64,000 nucleotides of DNA from JAUZOB01 sp963692465 (GTDB lineage Bacteria > Bacteroidota > Bacteroidia > Bacteroidales > Prolixibacteraceae). Every line of letters starts with the position of its first letter. Position 1 is the stretch's first letter. The stretch covers positions 2,232,001 to 2,296,000 of the forward strand of contig OY829943.1 in NCBI GenBank assembly GCA_963692465.1, in the 5' to 3' direction. Below are positions 18,110-26,635 of this stretch, piece after piece. The notes below the pieces were generated by a model that was not told the origin of the DNA, did no database searches, and was given only the letters and a program-made list of their open reading frames with translations. Both the position numbers and the translations under genes were made by a program.

Positions 18110-19456
18110 ATGATCGGTCAGAAGAAGAGAATTGTTGTCTTAGGTGCCGGAGAAAGTGGAGTTGGATCTGCCGTTTTAGCACAAAAAGAAGGTTTCGATA
18201 TTTTTGTGTCGGACTTTGGTTCAGTAAAACAGAATTACAAGGATGCGTTAGGTCGCTACAACATTCCTTTTGAGGAAGGAAAACATACAGACGCATTGAT
18301 TCTTAATGCAGATATTGTTGTTAAAAGTCCGGGGATTGCAGAATGTGTTCCAATAATTAAGAAAATTAGAGAGAACAATATACCTGTTATTTCCGAAATC
18401 GAATTTGCCGGGAAATATAATACGGCAAAAACAATTTGCATTACTGGGAGTAACGGGAAGACAACAACGACTCTTTTAACTTATCACATTTTAAAAAGTG
18501 CCGGTTTAAATGTTGGTTTGGCCGGGAATGTTGGCAAAAGTTTTGCATGGCAAGTTGCAGAAGAGAAATTCGATTACTATGTAATCGAACTTAGTAGTTT
18601 TCAACTTGACGGGATGTATGATTTTCGGGCTGATATTGCTATTCTTATGAATATAACGCCGGATCATCTGGATCGTTATGAATATAAAATGGAAAACTAT
18701 ATAAATGCTAAATTTCGGATATTACAGAATCAACGGCCGGAAGATTACTTTATTTATTGCGCTGAAGATCCAGTCTTAAAAGAAGAGGTTGCTAAACGAG
18801 AAATCGTTGCACGTCAACTTCCTTTTTCTTTCGGAGTTATAAAAGGAGAGGGAGCTGTTGTTGTTGATAACAATATTGCTTTTAACGTCAATCAAAACAC
18901 ATTGCAAATGTCTATTCTTGAATTAGCCTTACAAGGTAAGCACAACACCTATAATTCTATGGCTGCAGGAATTGCGGCAATGGTGTTAAAAATAAAAAAA
19001 GATAAACTAAGGGAATGCCTTAGTGATTTTAGAGGAGTAGAGCATCGACTTGAAAAGTTTATTAAGGTTCATGGTATTGAATTTATTAATGACTCGAAGG
19101 CAACAAATATTAATTCAACATGGTATGCGCTGGAAAGTATGGAAAGTCCGGTCGTTTGGATTGTTGGAGGTAAAGATAAAGGAAATGACTATTCAGAATT
19201 GATGGATTTGGTAAAAGAGAAGGTGAAGGCAATTGTTTGTCTTGGTGTTGATAATTCAAAGATTCATGCAGCCTTCGATGGCGCTATTTCACTAATCTCT
19301 GATGCAACTAGTATGGAAGAAGCCGTCAAACAGTCTTATAAATATGCAATTGATGGAGATGTGGTATTGCTTTCTCCTGCATGTGCAAGTTTTGATTTAT
19401 TCCAGAATTATGAAGACAGAGGCCGTCAGTTCAAAGAGGCTGTACGTAATTTATAA
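18110..19456 (+). CDS. murD: UDP-MurNAc-L-alanine:D-glutamate ligase MurD
   Basis: MurD is a 448-residue cytoplasmic ligase adding D-Glu to UDP-MurNAc-L-Ala. It has the N-terminal Rossmann-like VVLGAGESGVG, the ATP loop ITGSNGKTTTT, the central ELSSFQLDG and NITPDHLDRY motifs, and a C-terminal domain with NDSKATN and GGKDKGNDY. The motif set and length are those of MurD rather than MurC or MurE. It sits 21 bases upstream of ftsW. Confidence 0.96.
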   Translation: MIGQKKRIVVLGAGESGVGSAVLAQKEGFDIFVSDFGSVKQNYKDALGRYNIPFEEGKHTDALILNADIVVKSPGIAECVPIIKKIRENNIPVISEIEFAGKYNTAKTICITGSNGKTTTTLLTYHILKSAGLNVGLAGNVGKSFAWQVAEEKFDYYVIELSSFQLDGMYDFRADIAILMNITPDHLDRYEYKMENYINAKFRILQNQRPEDYFIYCAEDPVLKEEVAKREIVARQLPFSFGVIKGEGAVVVDNNIAFNVNQNTLQMSILELALQGKHNTYNSMAAGIAAMVLKIKKDKLRECLSDFRGVEHRLEKFIKVHGIEFINDSKATNINSTWYALESMESPVVWIVGGKDKGNDYSELMDLVKEKVKAIVCLGVDNSKIHAAFDGAISLISDATSMEEAVKQSYKYAIDGDVVLLSPACASFDLFQNYEDRGRQFKEAVRNL

Positions 19457-19477
19457 GAATTAGAAGAAAGGTATAAA

Positions 19478-20686
19478 ATGATTGATTGGACCCAGATAAC
19501 ACGCTTTTTTAAAGGAGATAGAGTAATATGGATCGTATTACTATTTTTGTCTCTTATTTCATTATTGATTGTTTATAGTGCAACGGGGTCACTTGCATAT
19601 AGACAGGCGGAAGGACAAACATGGCGATATCTTTTTAAGCAGATTGGCTTTTTGATGGTAGGATTTGTTATTATATATCTGCAAATTCGGTTTATTCCAG
19701 TAAATGTCTATTCGAAAATATCATTTGTATTAGTCGCATTATCCCTTGTCCTGATTGTTTTAAGTCTCTTGGTTGGGATCTCGAATGAAGAAACTGGAAG
19801 AACTCTTCGGCTGGGTGTCTTCAGCTTTCAACCTGCAGAGTTGGCAAAAATTGGGTTGGTTTGTTTTGCTGCCAGAATGTTATCAATTAAACAGAAGAAC
19901 GAAGAAACTCGCAAGCAGGCTTTTTATATTATTTTAATTGTTTCGATACTAGTTTGTGGTGCAATATTTTTCGTGAACTTTTCAACTGCGGCCCTTCTGT
20001 TTCTTGCTATCGTCGTTATGATGTTTGTGGGTAAGGTGCAGTTGAAATTCTTACTGATTCCATTTGTCGGAGCAATTGCTTTGTTGTTTTTAGTCTACGT
20101 GACGGCTCCGCTACTGCCTAAAATCGGGCGAATACAGACGGTGAGAGCAAGAATCGAACGTTATATTCATAAAGATTCAAATCAGCAAACGAATGAGGGA
20201 TTGTCTCAATCTGATTATGGAAAGTTGGCAATATATGAAGGAGGAACAATAGGGAAAGGTCCTGGCGGAAGTCAGGTTCGTAACTATATGGCTGCAGCCT
20301 ATAACGATTTTATTTATGCAATATTTATTGAGGAGTATGGTCTTGTCGGGTCATTAGTTTTAATGTTACTATATTTGATATTTCTGTATCGGGGCGGAAT
20401 TATTGTAAAGCGATGTACCCGAACGTTTCCCGCATTTCTTGTCGTCGGATTGACTGGCCTGATTGTCTTACAGGCAATGACCAATATGGGTGTAGCGGTG
20501 GGAGTCTTACCTGATACAGGACAACCATTGCCATGGGTGAGTATGGGTGGAACGTCTACGCTATTTACAGCAGCGTCTTTCGGTTGCATCCTGAGCGTTA
20601 GTTATCAAACTCAAAAAGATAAAAAAACATCTGAGCCGGTTGCTCTTCCAATGGAAGGGATAGTCGATGAGGATCAACCTTTATAG
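19478..20686 (+). CDS. ftsW: Peptidoglycan glycosyltransferase FtsW
   Basis: FtsW is a 402-residue SEDS-family polytopic protein (about ten membrane helices) that polymerises septal glycan from lipid II and works with FtsI. Family motifs include FQPAELAKIG, the conserved Asp-containing AAYNDFIYAIFIEEYGLVG and the C-terminal PLPWVSMGGTS. The hydrophilic loop after residue about 225 carries KGPGGSQVRNY. It starts 21 bases after murD and ends 4 bases before the murG ATG. Position in the dcw cluster argues for FtsW rather than RodA. Confidence 0.95.
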   Translation: MIDWTQITRFFKGDRVIWIVLLFLSLISLLIVYSATGSLAYRQAEGQTWRYLFKQIGFLMVGFVIIYLQIRFIPVNVYSKISFVLVALSLVLIVLSLLVGISNEETGRTLRLGVFSFQPAELAKIGLVCFAARMLSIKQKNEETRKQAFYIILIVSILVCGAIFFVNFSTAALLFLAIVVMMFVGKVQLKFLLIPFVGAIALLFLVYVTAPLLPKIGRIQTVRARIERYIHKDSNQQTNEGLSQSDYGKLAIYEGGTIGKGPGGSQVRNYMAAAYNDFIYAIFIEEYGLVGSLVLMLLYLIFLYRGGIIVKRCTRTFPAFLVVGLTGLIVLQAMTNMGVAVGVLPDTGQPLPWVSMGGTSTLFTAASFGCILSVSYQTQKDKKTSEPVALPMEGIVDEDQPL

Positions 20687-20690
20687 CATC

Positions 20691-21803
20691 ATGGGGAAGA
20701 ATAAATTTATTATAAGCGGAGGAGGAACCGGAGGACATATTTTCCCGGCTATCTCAATCGCAAATGCACTGAGAGAAAAAGATCCTTCGTGTGATATTCT
20801 TTTTGTTGGTGCAGAAGGTCGCATGGAAATGGAACGGGTTCCTGCGGCAGGGTATCCTATTATTGGACTTCCGATCATGGGATTACCCAGAAAAATGTCC
20901 TTTCAATTACTTGTCTTCCTGATGAAATGGTTTAAAAGCAGAAAGAAAGCGAAACAGATTATTAAAGAATTTCTGCCTGATGTTGTCATTGGTGTTGGGG
21001 GATACGCAAGTGGGCCGACACTAAAAACTGCTTCAAAAATGGGAATTCCAACTGTCATTCAGGAGCAAAATTCTTATGCTGGGGTAACGAATCGGCTTTT
21101 ATCGAAAGATGCTTTTAGGGTTTGTGTTGCCTATGATAATATGGATCGATATTTTCCCAAGGATAAAATTGTGTTTACAGGAAACCCTGTTCGGAAAGAT
21201 CTTCTGAAAGCCATTGATAGAAAAGAGGCTAAAGAATATTTTGGAATACACTCCAGTAATCCGGTAATTCTATTCATAGGCGGAAGTTTGGGAGCCAGAA
21301 CTTTAAATCAAAGCATACTTGCAGGGATTAAACGAATTGCAGAAGGGAAGGTTGAGATTATATGGCAGACCGGTAAAGTTTATTATAAATCAATACTAGA
21401 ACAGTTGGGTGAAAATATTCCGAAAAATCTCCATGTCAATGAATTTGTTACAAGAATGGATAGTGCATTTGCTGCCTCGGATTTGGTGATTTCAAGAGCT
21501 GGCGCAGGAACGATCTCCGAATTGTGCCTTGCGGGAAAACCTTCAATTCTTGTTCCTTCTCCTAATGTAGCAGAGGATCACCAGACAAAAAATGCAATGG
21601 CTTTGGTAGATGAGGGTGCTGCTTTAATGATTCGGGACGATCATGCAGAAAATGATTTGTTGAATACTGCACTGAATCTTGTGACTGATACTTTTAAACT
21701 GGCAAGTCTCCATACGGAAATATTAAAATTAGCAAAACCTGATGCGTCGAATCAGATTGCTCAAATCATATTGAAAATAGCAAAAGATGAAACTATCAAT
21801 TAA
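20691..21803 (+). CDS. murG: UDP-GlcNAc:undecaprenyl-PP-MurNAc-pentapeptide transferase MurG
   Basis: MurG is a 370-residue peripheral membrane GT28 glycosyltransferase that converts lipid I to lipid II. The N-terminal lipid-facing loop reads SGGGTGGHIFPA, followed by GVGGYASGP, HEQN-like QEQNSYAGVTNR and the UDP-GlcNAc site (GGSLGAR, RAGAGTISELCLAGKPSILVP). An in-frame ATG at 20667 inside ftsW exists, but the ATG at 20691 puts the glycine-rich loop at the usual distance. Its 3' end overlaps murC by 17 bases. Confidence 0.96.
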   Translation: MGKNKFIISGGGTGGHIFPAISIANALREKDPSCDILFVGAEGRMEMERVPAAGYPIIGLPIMGLPRKMSFQLLVFLMKWFKSRKKAKQIIKEFLPDVVIGVGGYASGPTLKTASKMGIPTVIQEQNSYAGVTNRLLSKDAFRVCVAYDNMDRYFPKDKIVFTGNPVRKDLLKAIDRKEAKEYFGIHSSNPVILFIGGSLGARTLNQSILAGIKRIAEGKVEIIWQTGKVYYKSILEQLGENIPKNLHVNEFVTRMDSAFAASDLVISRAGAGTISELCLAGKPSILVPSPNVAEDHQTKNAMALVDEGAALMIRDDHAENDLLNTALNLVTDTFKLASLHTEILKLAKPDASNQIAQIILKIAKDETIN

Positions 21804-23166
21804 CGCAATAGAGAACATTTATTTCCTTGGAATTGGAGGAATTGGAATGAGTGCTCTTGCCCGGTATTTCTTGTTTAATAAGAAAAATGTAGCTGGATAT
21901 GATCGTGCGGAATCGGTCCTCACAAAGAGTCTTGCTAAAGAGGGTGCTGTTATTCATTATACGGAAGATATTAAACAGATTCCTTTGAATTTTAGAAGAG
22001 ACAATACTTTAGTTGTTTATACCCCAGCCATTTCTTCCGATCATGAGGAATTAGTAACTTTTCAAAAAGGTGGATTTGACATTTTGAAGCGATCGAAAGT
22101 TTTGGGATTAATAACAGACCCATTAAATTGTATTGCTATCTCGGGTACTCATGGAAAAACAACAACATCGACTTTGATGGCGCATATCTTTAAAACGGCG
22201 AGGGCTGATTGTGCTGCTTTTCTGGGGGGAATATCGAAAAATTATAATACGAACCTGCTGTTACCTGAAAATAGTTCCCCATGGGTAGTTGCAGAGGCCG
22301 ATGAGTTTGATCATTCTTTTCTTCAGTTACATCCTTATTTGGCATTAGTGACTTCTATTGATGCAGATCATCTGGATATATATGGTACACGAGAGGCAAT
22401 TGTGGATTCGTTTAGAATTTTCGTTTCGCAGGTTAAAGAAGGAGGTGCTTTTGTTGTCAAAAAAGGGTTACCAATAAAATCAGAAGATAATTTGCATGCT
22501 CGTTTTTATTCTTATGCGCTTGAAGATAAAGCTGATTTCTATGGAACGAATGTAAGGCTTGAAAATTATTCTTATCATTTTGATTTGAATACTCCGGATG
22601 GGGTTATCTCTAATTTAGTTCTAGGGTATCCTGGAAGGATGAACGTTGAAAATGCTGTTGGCGCATGCGCCTTGGCTCTATTGTCGGGGATTAGTGAAGA
22701 TGCTATTAGAACTTCATTACTTTCTTTTGGCGGGGTAAAAAGACGCTTCGATTACCATTTGAAAACAGATAAGATTGTCTATATTGATGATTACGCTCAT
22801 CACCCGAAGGAGTTAAGTGCAACAATTTCATCTGTGAAAGAGCTATACCAAGGGAAAAAAATTACAGGTGTTTTTCAACCTCATCTTTATTCCCGGACCA
22901 GAGATTTGGCTGTTGAATTTGCTAAAAGCTTGTCTTTACTGGATGATTTGATTCTTCTGGATATTTATCCTGCGAGGGAAGCTCCAATTCCAGGGGTAAC
23001 CTCAAAGATAATCTTTGACAAGGTTACTTGTTCTGAAAAAATAATGTGTACAAAAAGTGAATTGATAAAAGTATTGAAGGATAAAAAACTAGAGGTTTTG
23101 TTGACTCTTGGTGCTGGAGATATTGACCAATTTATTAATCCGATAACCCAATTATTGGGAAAATAG
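21787..23166 (+). CDS. murC: UDP-N-acetylmuramate:L-alanine ligase MurC
   Basis: MurC is a 459-residue first-step Mur ligase adding L-Ala to UDP-MurNAc. The N-terminal GIGGIGMSALA loop, ATP loop ISGTHGKTTTS, EADEFDHSF, SIDADHLDIYG and the C-terminal YIDDYAHHPKEL and GVFQPHLYSRT motifs are all present and in order. The start overlaps murG by 17 bases, so the two are probably translationally coupled. It ends 2 bases before ftsQ. Confidence 0.97.
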   Translation: MKLSINAIENIYFLGIGGIGMSALARYFLFNKKNVAGYDRAESVLTKSLAKEGAVIHYTEDIKQIPLNFRRDNTLVVYTPAISSDHEELVTFQKGGFDILKRSKVLGLITDPLNCIAISGTHGKTTTSTLMAHIFKTARADCAAFLGGISKNYNTNLLLPENSSPWVVAEADEFDHSFLQLHPYLALVTSIDADHLDIYGTREAIVDSFRIFVSQVKEGGAFVVKKGLPIKSEDNLHARFYSYALEDKADFYGTNVRLENYSYHFDLNTPDGVISNLVLGYPGRMNVENAVGACALALLSGISEDAIRTSLLSFGGVKRRFDYHLKTDKIVYIDDYAHHPKELSATISSVKELYQGKKITGVFQPHLYSRTRDLAVEFAKSLSLLDDLILLDIYPAREAPIPGVTSKIIFDKVTCSEKIMCTKSELIKVLKDKKLEVLLTLGAGDIDQFINPITQLLGK

Positions 23167-23168
23167 GG

Positions 23169-23921
23169 ATGAAGAAAAAGTTATTCATAATAGGAATGGT
23201 TATCCTTGGACTTAGCGTGTTGATTAGTACGGCAAGCTTTGTTGTTTCAGAGAGACATAAAACTCGATGCTCTTCGTTGGAAGTTGAGCTTGAAGATTCT
23301 CTGAATGGGGTATTTATTACTCCTAAAGATATTCGTTCTGCTATATTGAGGAAATTTCCTAATCTCATCGGACAACGGTTGAACACTGTTAATCTTAATA
23401 GAATCAGAGAACTGTTAGAAAAAAAATCAATAATAAAAAAGGCAGTGGTTTATTCAACTTTATATGATTCACGTAAAATTCATGGAGGAAAGGTTATTGT
23501 AAAAATATGGCAGCAAGAACCTATCTTTAGAGTCTTAACTCCAATTGAAAATTACTATGTCAGCGAAGAAGGAAAGTTAATGCCAGTATCGACGTCTTAT
23601 ACTCCACATGTGATTATTGCTTCTGGAATGATTTCTCGTCAAATGGCAAAAAAGGATTTGTTTGATTTGGTGAATTTTATAAATAATGATAAATTGTGGA
23701 AAGCTCAAATTGAACAAATTTACGTGAATGCCCAATCTGATATCTTTTTGGTCCCTCGTGTGGGAGATAATTTTATTGAATTAGGAGGAGCTGATAGTTT
23801 GAACGTCAAATTTAGAAATCTGAGAGCACTCTATAAGCAAATTTTTATGACAAGAGGTTGGAATTTATATGATACAATTAGTGTGAAATATACAAATCAG
23901 GTTGTTTGTTCAAAAAAATAA
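23169..23921 (+). CDS. ftsQ: Cell division protein FtsQ
   Basis: FtsQ is a 250-residue bitopic protein: basic N-terminus, one transmembrane segment (about 4-27), a POTRA-like region (about 35-110, including VFITPKDIRSAI and a KV.V.I strand), then the FtsQ beta domain (QQEPIFRV, YYVSEEGKLMP). It links the FtsL/FtsB-like proteins to the divisome. Similarity to model FtsQ is moderate, but topology and place between murC and ftsA are diagnostic. Its last codons lie 10 bases before the ftsA ATG. Confidence 0.88.
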   Translation: MKKKLFIIGMVILGLSVLISTASFVVSERHKTRCSSLEVELEDSLNGVFITPKDIRSAILRKFPNLIGQRLNTVNLNRIRELLEKKSIIKKAVVYSTLYDSRKIHGGKVIVKIWQQEPIFRVLTPIENYYVSEEGKLMPVSTSYTPHVIIASGMISRQMAKKDLFDLVNFINNDKLWKAQIEQIYVNAQSDIFLVPRVGDNFIELGGADSLNVKFRNLRALYKQIFMTRGWNLYDTISVKYTNQVVCSKK

Positions 23922-23931
23922 CAATCGTACT

Positions 23932-25308
23932 ATGAGCCGAAAAAGTGAAATAATTGCAGCATTCGATATTGGCACCGCCAAGACAATCGTGATCATTGGT
24001 CGAAAAGATGATCTAGATGGAATCGAAGTTATTAGTTGCGCAAAAGTTAATTCGTTAGGTGTAAAACGAGGACGTGTTTCGAACGTTGAAGAAGTTGTGC
24101 AATCAATAAAAAAAGTCCTTGAATTGGCCCGTGAAGGGAATGATTTTGGTGAAATATCTAAAGTCTATGTAGGGATTAATGGACAGGGTGTCTTTTCTGA
24201 AGAGGTTGAAGGAGAAAAAGAGTTAGGTGAATTTCGTTGCGTTAAAAACGAGGATCTGGAAGCGTTGATTCATGCTGCAGAGGGGATGAAAACCCCAGAA
24301 GGATGCAAAACATATATGGTCGTTCCTCAGCAATTTAGTGTTGATAAAGAAGAGGAAATAAAAAATCCTGTTGGCGTTAAAGGAAAATCTCTTTGTGGAA
24401 GTTTTAAATTAATTTTGGGCCGTGCATTATATGAGGAGAATTTACGCTTTTGTATTGAAGATGTAGGATTGAATCTTGATAAGGTTTTTCTTAATCCGGT
24501 TGTCACTGCAAACTCTATACTTACGGATGATGAGAAAGAGGCAGGTGTTGTTTTAGTTGATATAGGATGTGGTGTTACAACAATTACTGTATATTATGAT
24601 AATATATTGCGACATGTTGGGGTAGTTCCATTTGGTGGAGAAGTTGTTACTCATGACATAAAAGAAGGTTGTTCTTTATTATTGCGTCAGGCAGAGTCTT
24701 TAAAAGTACGCTATGGCTCAGCACTTGGAGATAATGCCGCTGATGATAAAGTTGTAACAATTTCTGGAATGAGGGGGTGGGAACCCAAAGAAATTTCATT
24801 TAAAAGTCTTGCTTATATTATTCAAGCACGTGCAGAAGAAATTATTGATAGCTTTTTTTATCAAATTGAACAGTCTGGCTATGTTGATAAATTGGGCGCA
24901 GGGATTGTAATTACGGGAGGTGGATCTCAATTGACTGATTTGGTTCAGCTAATTCGGTTGAAAACAGGAATGGAAGTAAGACGAGGTAAGATGATCAAAA
25001 CGATTACAGGACCGAGTATTAAAAAAATAGAATCTCCTGATTATTCGAGTGCTTTAGGAATTTTTCTCGAAGGATTGAAATATGCTGTTTTATTGCCTGA
25101 AGAAAAAGGGATAGTAGATGATGAGAGACCTCAAGTTGCTACTCATACAGAACAGGTTGAAACACGAAAAGTAGAGACTAAAAAATCGAAACCCAAAACG
25201 AGGAACAAACATATAGATTTAATAAAAGATTTATTTTCTCAATTTTTTACTGAAAAAGAAGAACAGGATCAGATTATTAATGATAGTTCTGATTCTTATA
25301 AAAAATAA
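23932..25308 (+). CDS. ftsA: Cell division protein FtsA
   Basis: FtsA is a 458-residue actin-like ATPase that tethers FtsZ filaments to the membrane. Phosphate 1 motif AAFDIGTAKT, the SHS2/1C region, phosphate 2 VVLVDIGCGVTTITVY and the adenosine motif VITGGGSQL are visible. After a charged Lys/Glu/Thr linker the C-terminus has the segment IDLIKDLFSQFFTEKEE, a plausible amphipathic membrane-targeting helix. The ATG at 23932 is preferred over one ten codons upstream inside ftsQ. Two bases separate it from the first ftsZ. That gene ends in a similar segment, noted separately. Confidence 0.95.
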   Translation: MSRKSEIIAAFDIGTAKTIVIIGRKDDLDGIEVISCAKVNSLGVKRGRVSNVEEVVQSIKKVLELAREGNDFGEISKVYVGINGQGVFSEEVEGEKELGEFRCVKNEDLEALIHAAEGMKTPEGCKTYMVVPQQFSVDKEEEIKNPVGVKGKSLCGSFKLILGRALYEENLRFCIEDVGLNLDKVFLNPVVTANSILTDDEKEAGVVLVDIGCGVTTITVYYDNILRHVGVVPFGGEVVTHDIKEGCSLLLRQAESLKVRYGSALGDNAADDKVVTISGMRGWEPKEISFKSLAYIIQARAEEIIDSFFYQIEQSGYVDKLGAGIVITGGGSQLTDLVQLIRLKTGMEVRRGKMIKTITGPSIKKIESPDYSSALGIFLEGLKYAVLLPEEKGIVDDERPQVATHTEQVETRKVETKKSKPKTRNKHIDLIKDLFSQFFTEKEEQDQIINDSSDSYKK

Positions 25309-25310
25309 GG

Positions 25311-26612
25311 ATGTCTCATGATGATTCCATATTGCCATCATTGGATGAGGATGTTTTAAGCTTCGGATTTCAGTATACTCTTCCAAATATCATCAAGGTT
25401 ATTGGTGTTGGAGGTGCTGGCTGTAATTCTGTGAGTTATCTGTCTCAGCTAGGGATTCAAGACGTGGATTTTGTTGTTAGTAATACAGATATTCAATCTC
25501 TTGGTTTAAGTCCTATTCCCATAAAAATTCAGCTTGGAGCTTCATTAACAGGGGGGCGAGGTGCTGGAAGTTCTCCTGATATGGGAGAGCAGTCTGCGAT
25601 AGAATCTATAGATTCTGTAAGGAAGGTGTTGGATGACTTTACGAGAATGGTTTTTATTATTGCCGGAATGGGCGGAGGAACAGGAACTGGTGCAGCCCCT
25701 ATTATTGCAAGTCTTGCCAAAGAGATGGGTATTCTTACCATTGCAGTTGTAACAATTCCGTCTCCAGTTGAGGGGGAAAAGAGGTTTAAACAGGCACTAG
25801 CAGGGGTGGAAAAACTGAAGGACTCTGTCGATAGCATGTTGGTTATTCGAAATGAAAAATTGCAACAGGAGTATGGAGATCTTCCGGCATCTCAAGCCTT
25901 TGCTAAGGCAGATGATGTAATTGCAACAGCAGTTAAAAGTGTTGCAGAAACTATTACTCTTCATGGGGCGATTAATATTGATTTTGCCGACATACAAACA
26001 GTTATGAGGCAAAGTGGTCGCTTTTTAGTGGGAATAGGTTTGGCTGAAGGAGAAGAAAGGGCAAGTACAGCACTCAAAAGAGCAATTGAATATCCTCTTT
26101 TGGGGGAAAAGAATTTAGAAGGCGTTCGGAAGATGCTTGTTAAGATAACTTCAGGGAGTGAAGAAATAAGAATGGGAGAAATCGGCGAAATTCTTGATTT
26201 TTTACAGAAATCTGCTGCTATGAGTGCTGATATAATTTGGGGAACGAGTATTGATCTTAATCTTGGAAATCAAATTTGTATAACAATTCTTGCGACAGGG
26301 ATTAAAGAAAATAACGTATCTTCTTTTATTCAAAAAGAAACAGTTAAATTTGAAAAATCTGATTTAAAGAACCAATATTTATTTGATTATAACGTTGAGG
26401 AGGGTAGATTTAAGCATACTTCTAAAGCCTTTTCTATAAAGAAAGAAGTTGAGTTTGAGGTTTCCCGTCCTGACACTGAATTGGATCTTTCGTTGAAAAA
26501 TCGTAGAATGAAACGATCAGAAGGGTCTAACCGCGAAATTCATAACGGAAATTGGTTTCTTAAACAATTTAATACCATTTTTGAAGAAAAAGAGACTGAT
26601 ATAGATAAGTGA
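25311..26612 (+). CDS. Divergent FtsZ paralog (first of a tandem pair)
   Basis: This 433-residue tubulin-like GTPase has an intact FtsZ core: GVGGAGCNSV (T1), the tubulin signature GGGTGTG at 121-127, and the catalytic T7 loop NIDFAD at 222-227. GTP binding and hydrolysis are thus predicted. It is about half identical by eye to the second copy across the core. After residue about 335 it has a linker of about 75 residues, and it ends in NWFLKQFNTIFEEKETDIDK, not the usual Bacteroidota FtsZ peptide. That end is amphipathic and resembles the FtsA tail encoded just upstream. It lies 2 bases after ftsA and 23 before the second ftsZ, so it should be co-expressed. Confidence 0.92.
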   Translation: MSHDDSILPSLDEDVLSFGFQYTLPNIIKVIGVGGAGCNSVSYLSQLGIQDVDFVVSNTDIQSLGLSPIPIKIQLGASLTGGRGAGSSPDMGEQSAIESIDSVRKVLDDFTRMVFIIAGMGGGTGTGAAPIIASLAKEMGILTIAVVTIPSPVEGEKRFKQALAGVEKLKDSVDSMLVIRNEKLQQEYGDLPASQAFAKADDVIATAVKSVAETITLHGAINIDFADIQTVMRQSGRFLVGIGLAEGEERASTALKRAIEYPLLGEKNLEGVRKMLVKITSGSEEIRMGEIGEILDFLQKSAAMSADIIWGTSIDLNLGNQICITILATGIKENNVSSFIQKETVKFEKSDLKNQYLFDYNVEEGRFKHTSKAFSIKKEVEFEVSRPDTELDLSLKNRRMKRSEGSNREIHNGNWFLKQFNTIFEEKETDIDK

Positions 26613-26635
26613 AGTAAAACGAAAAAAAGAGAGGT

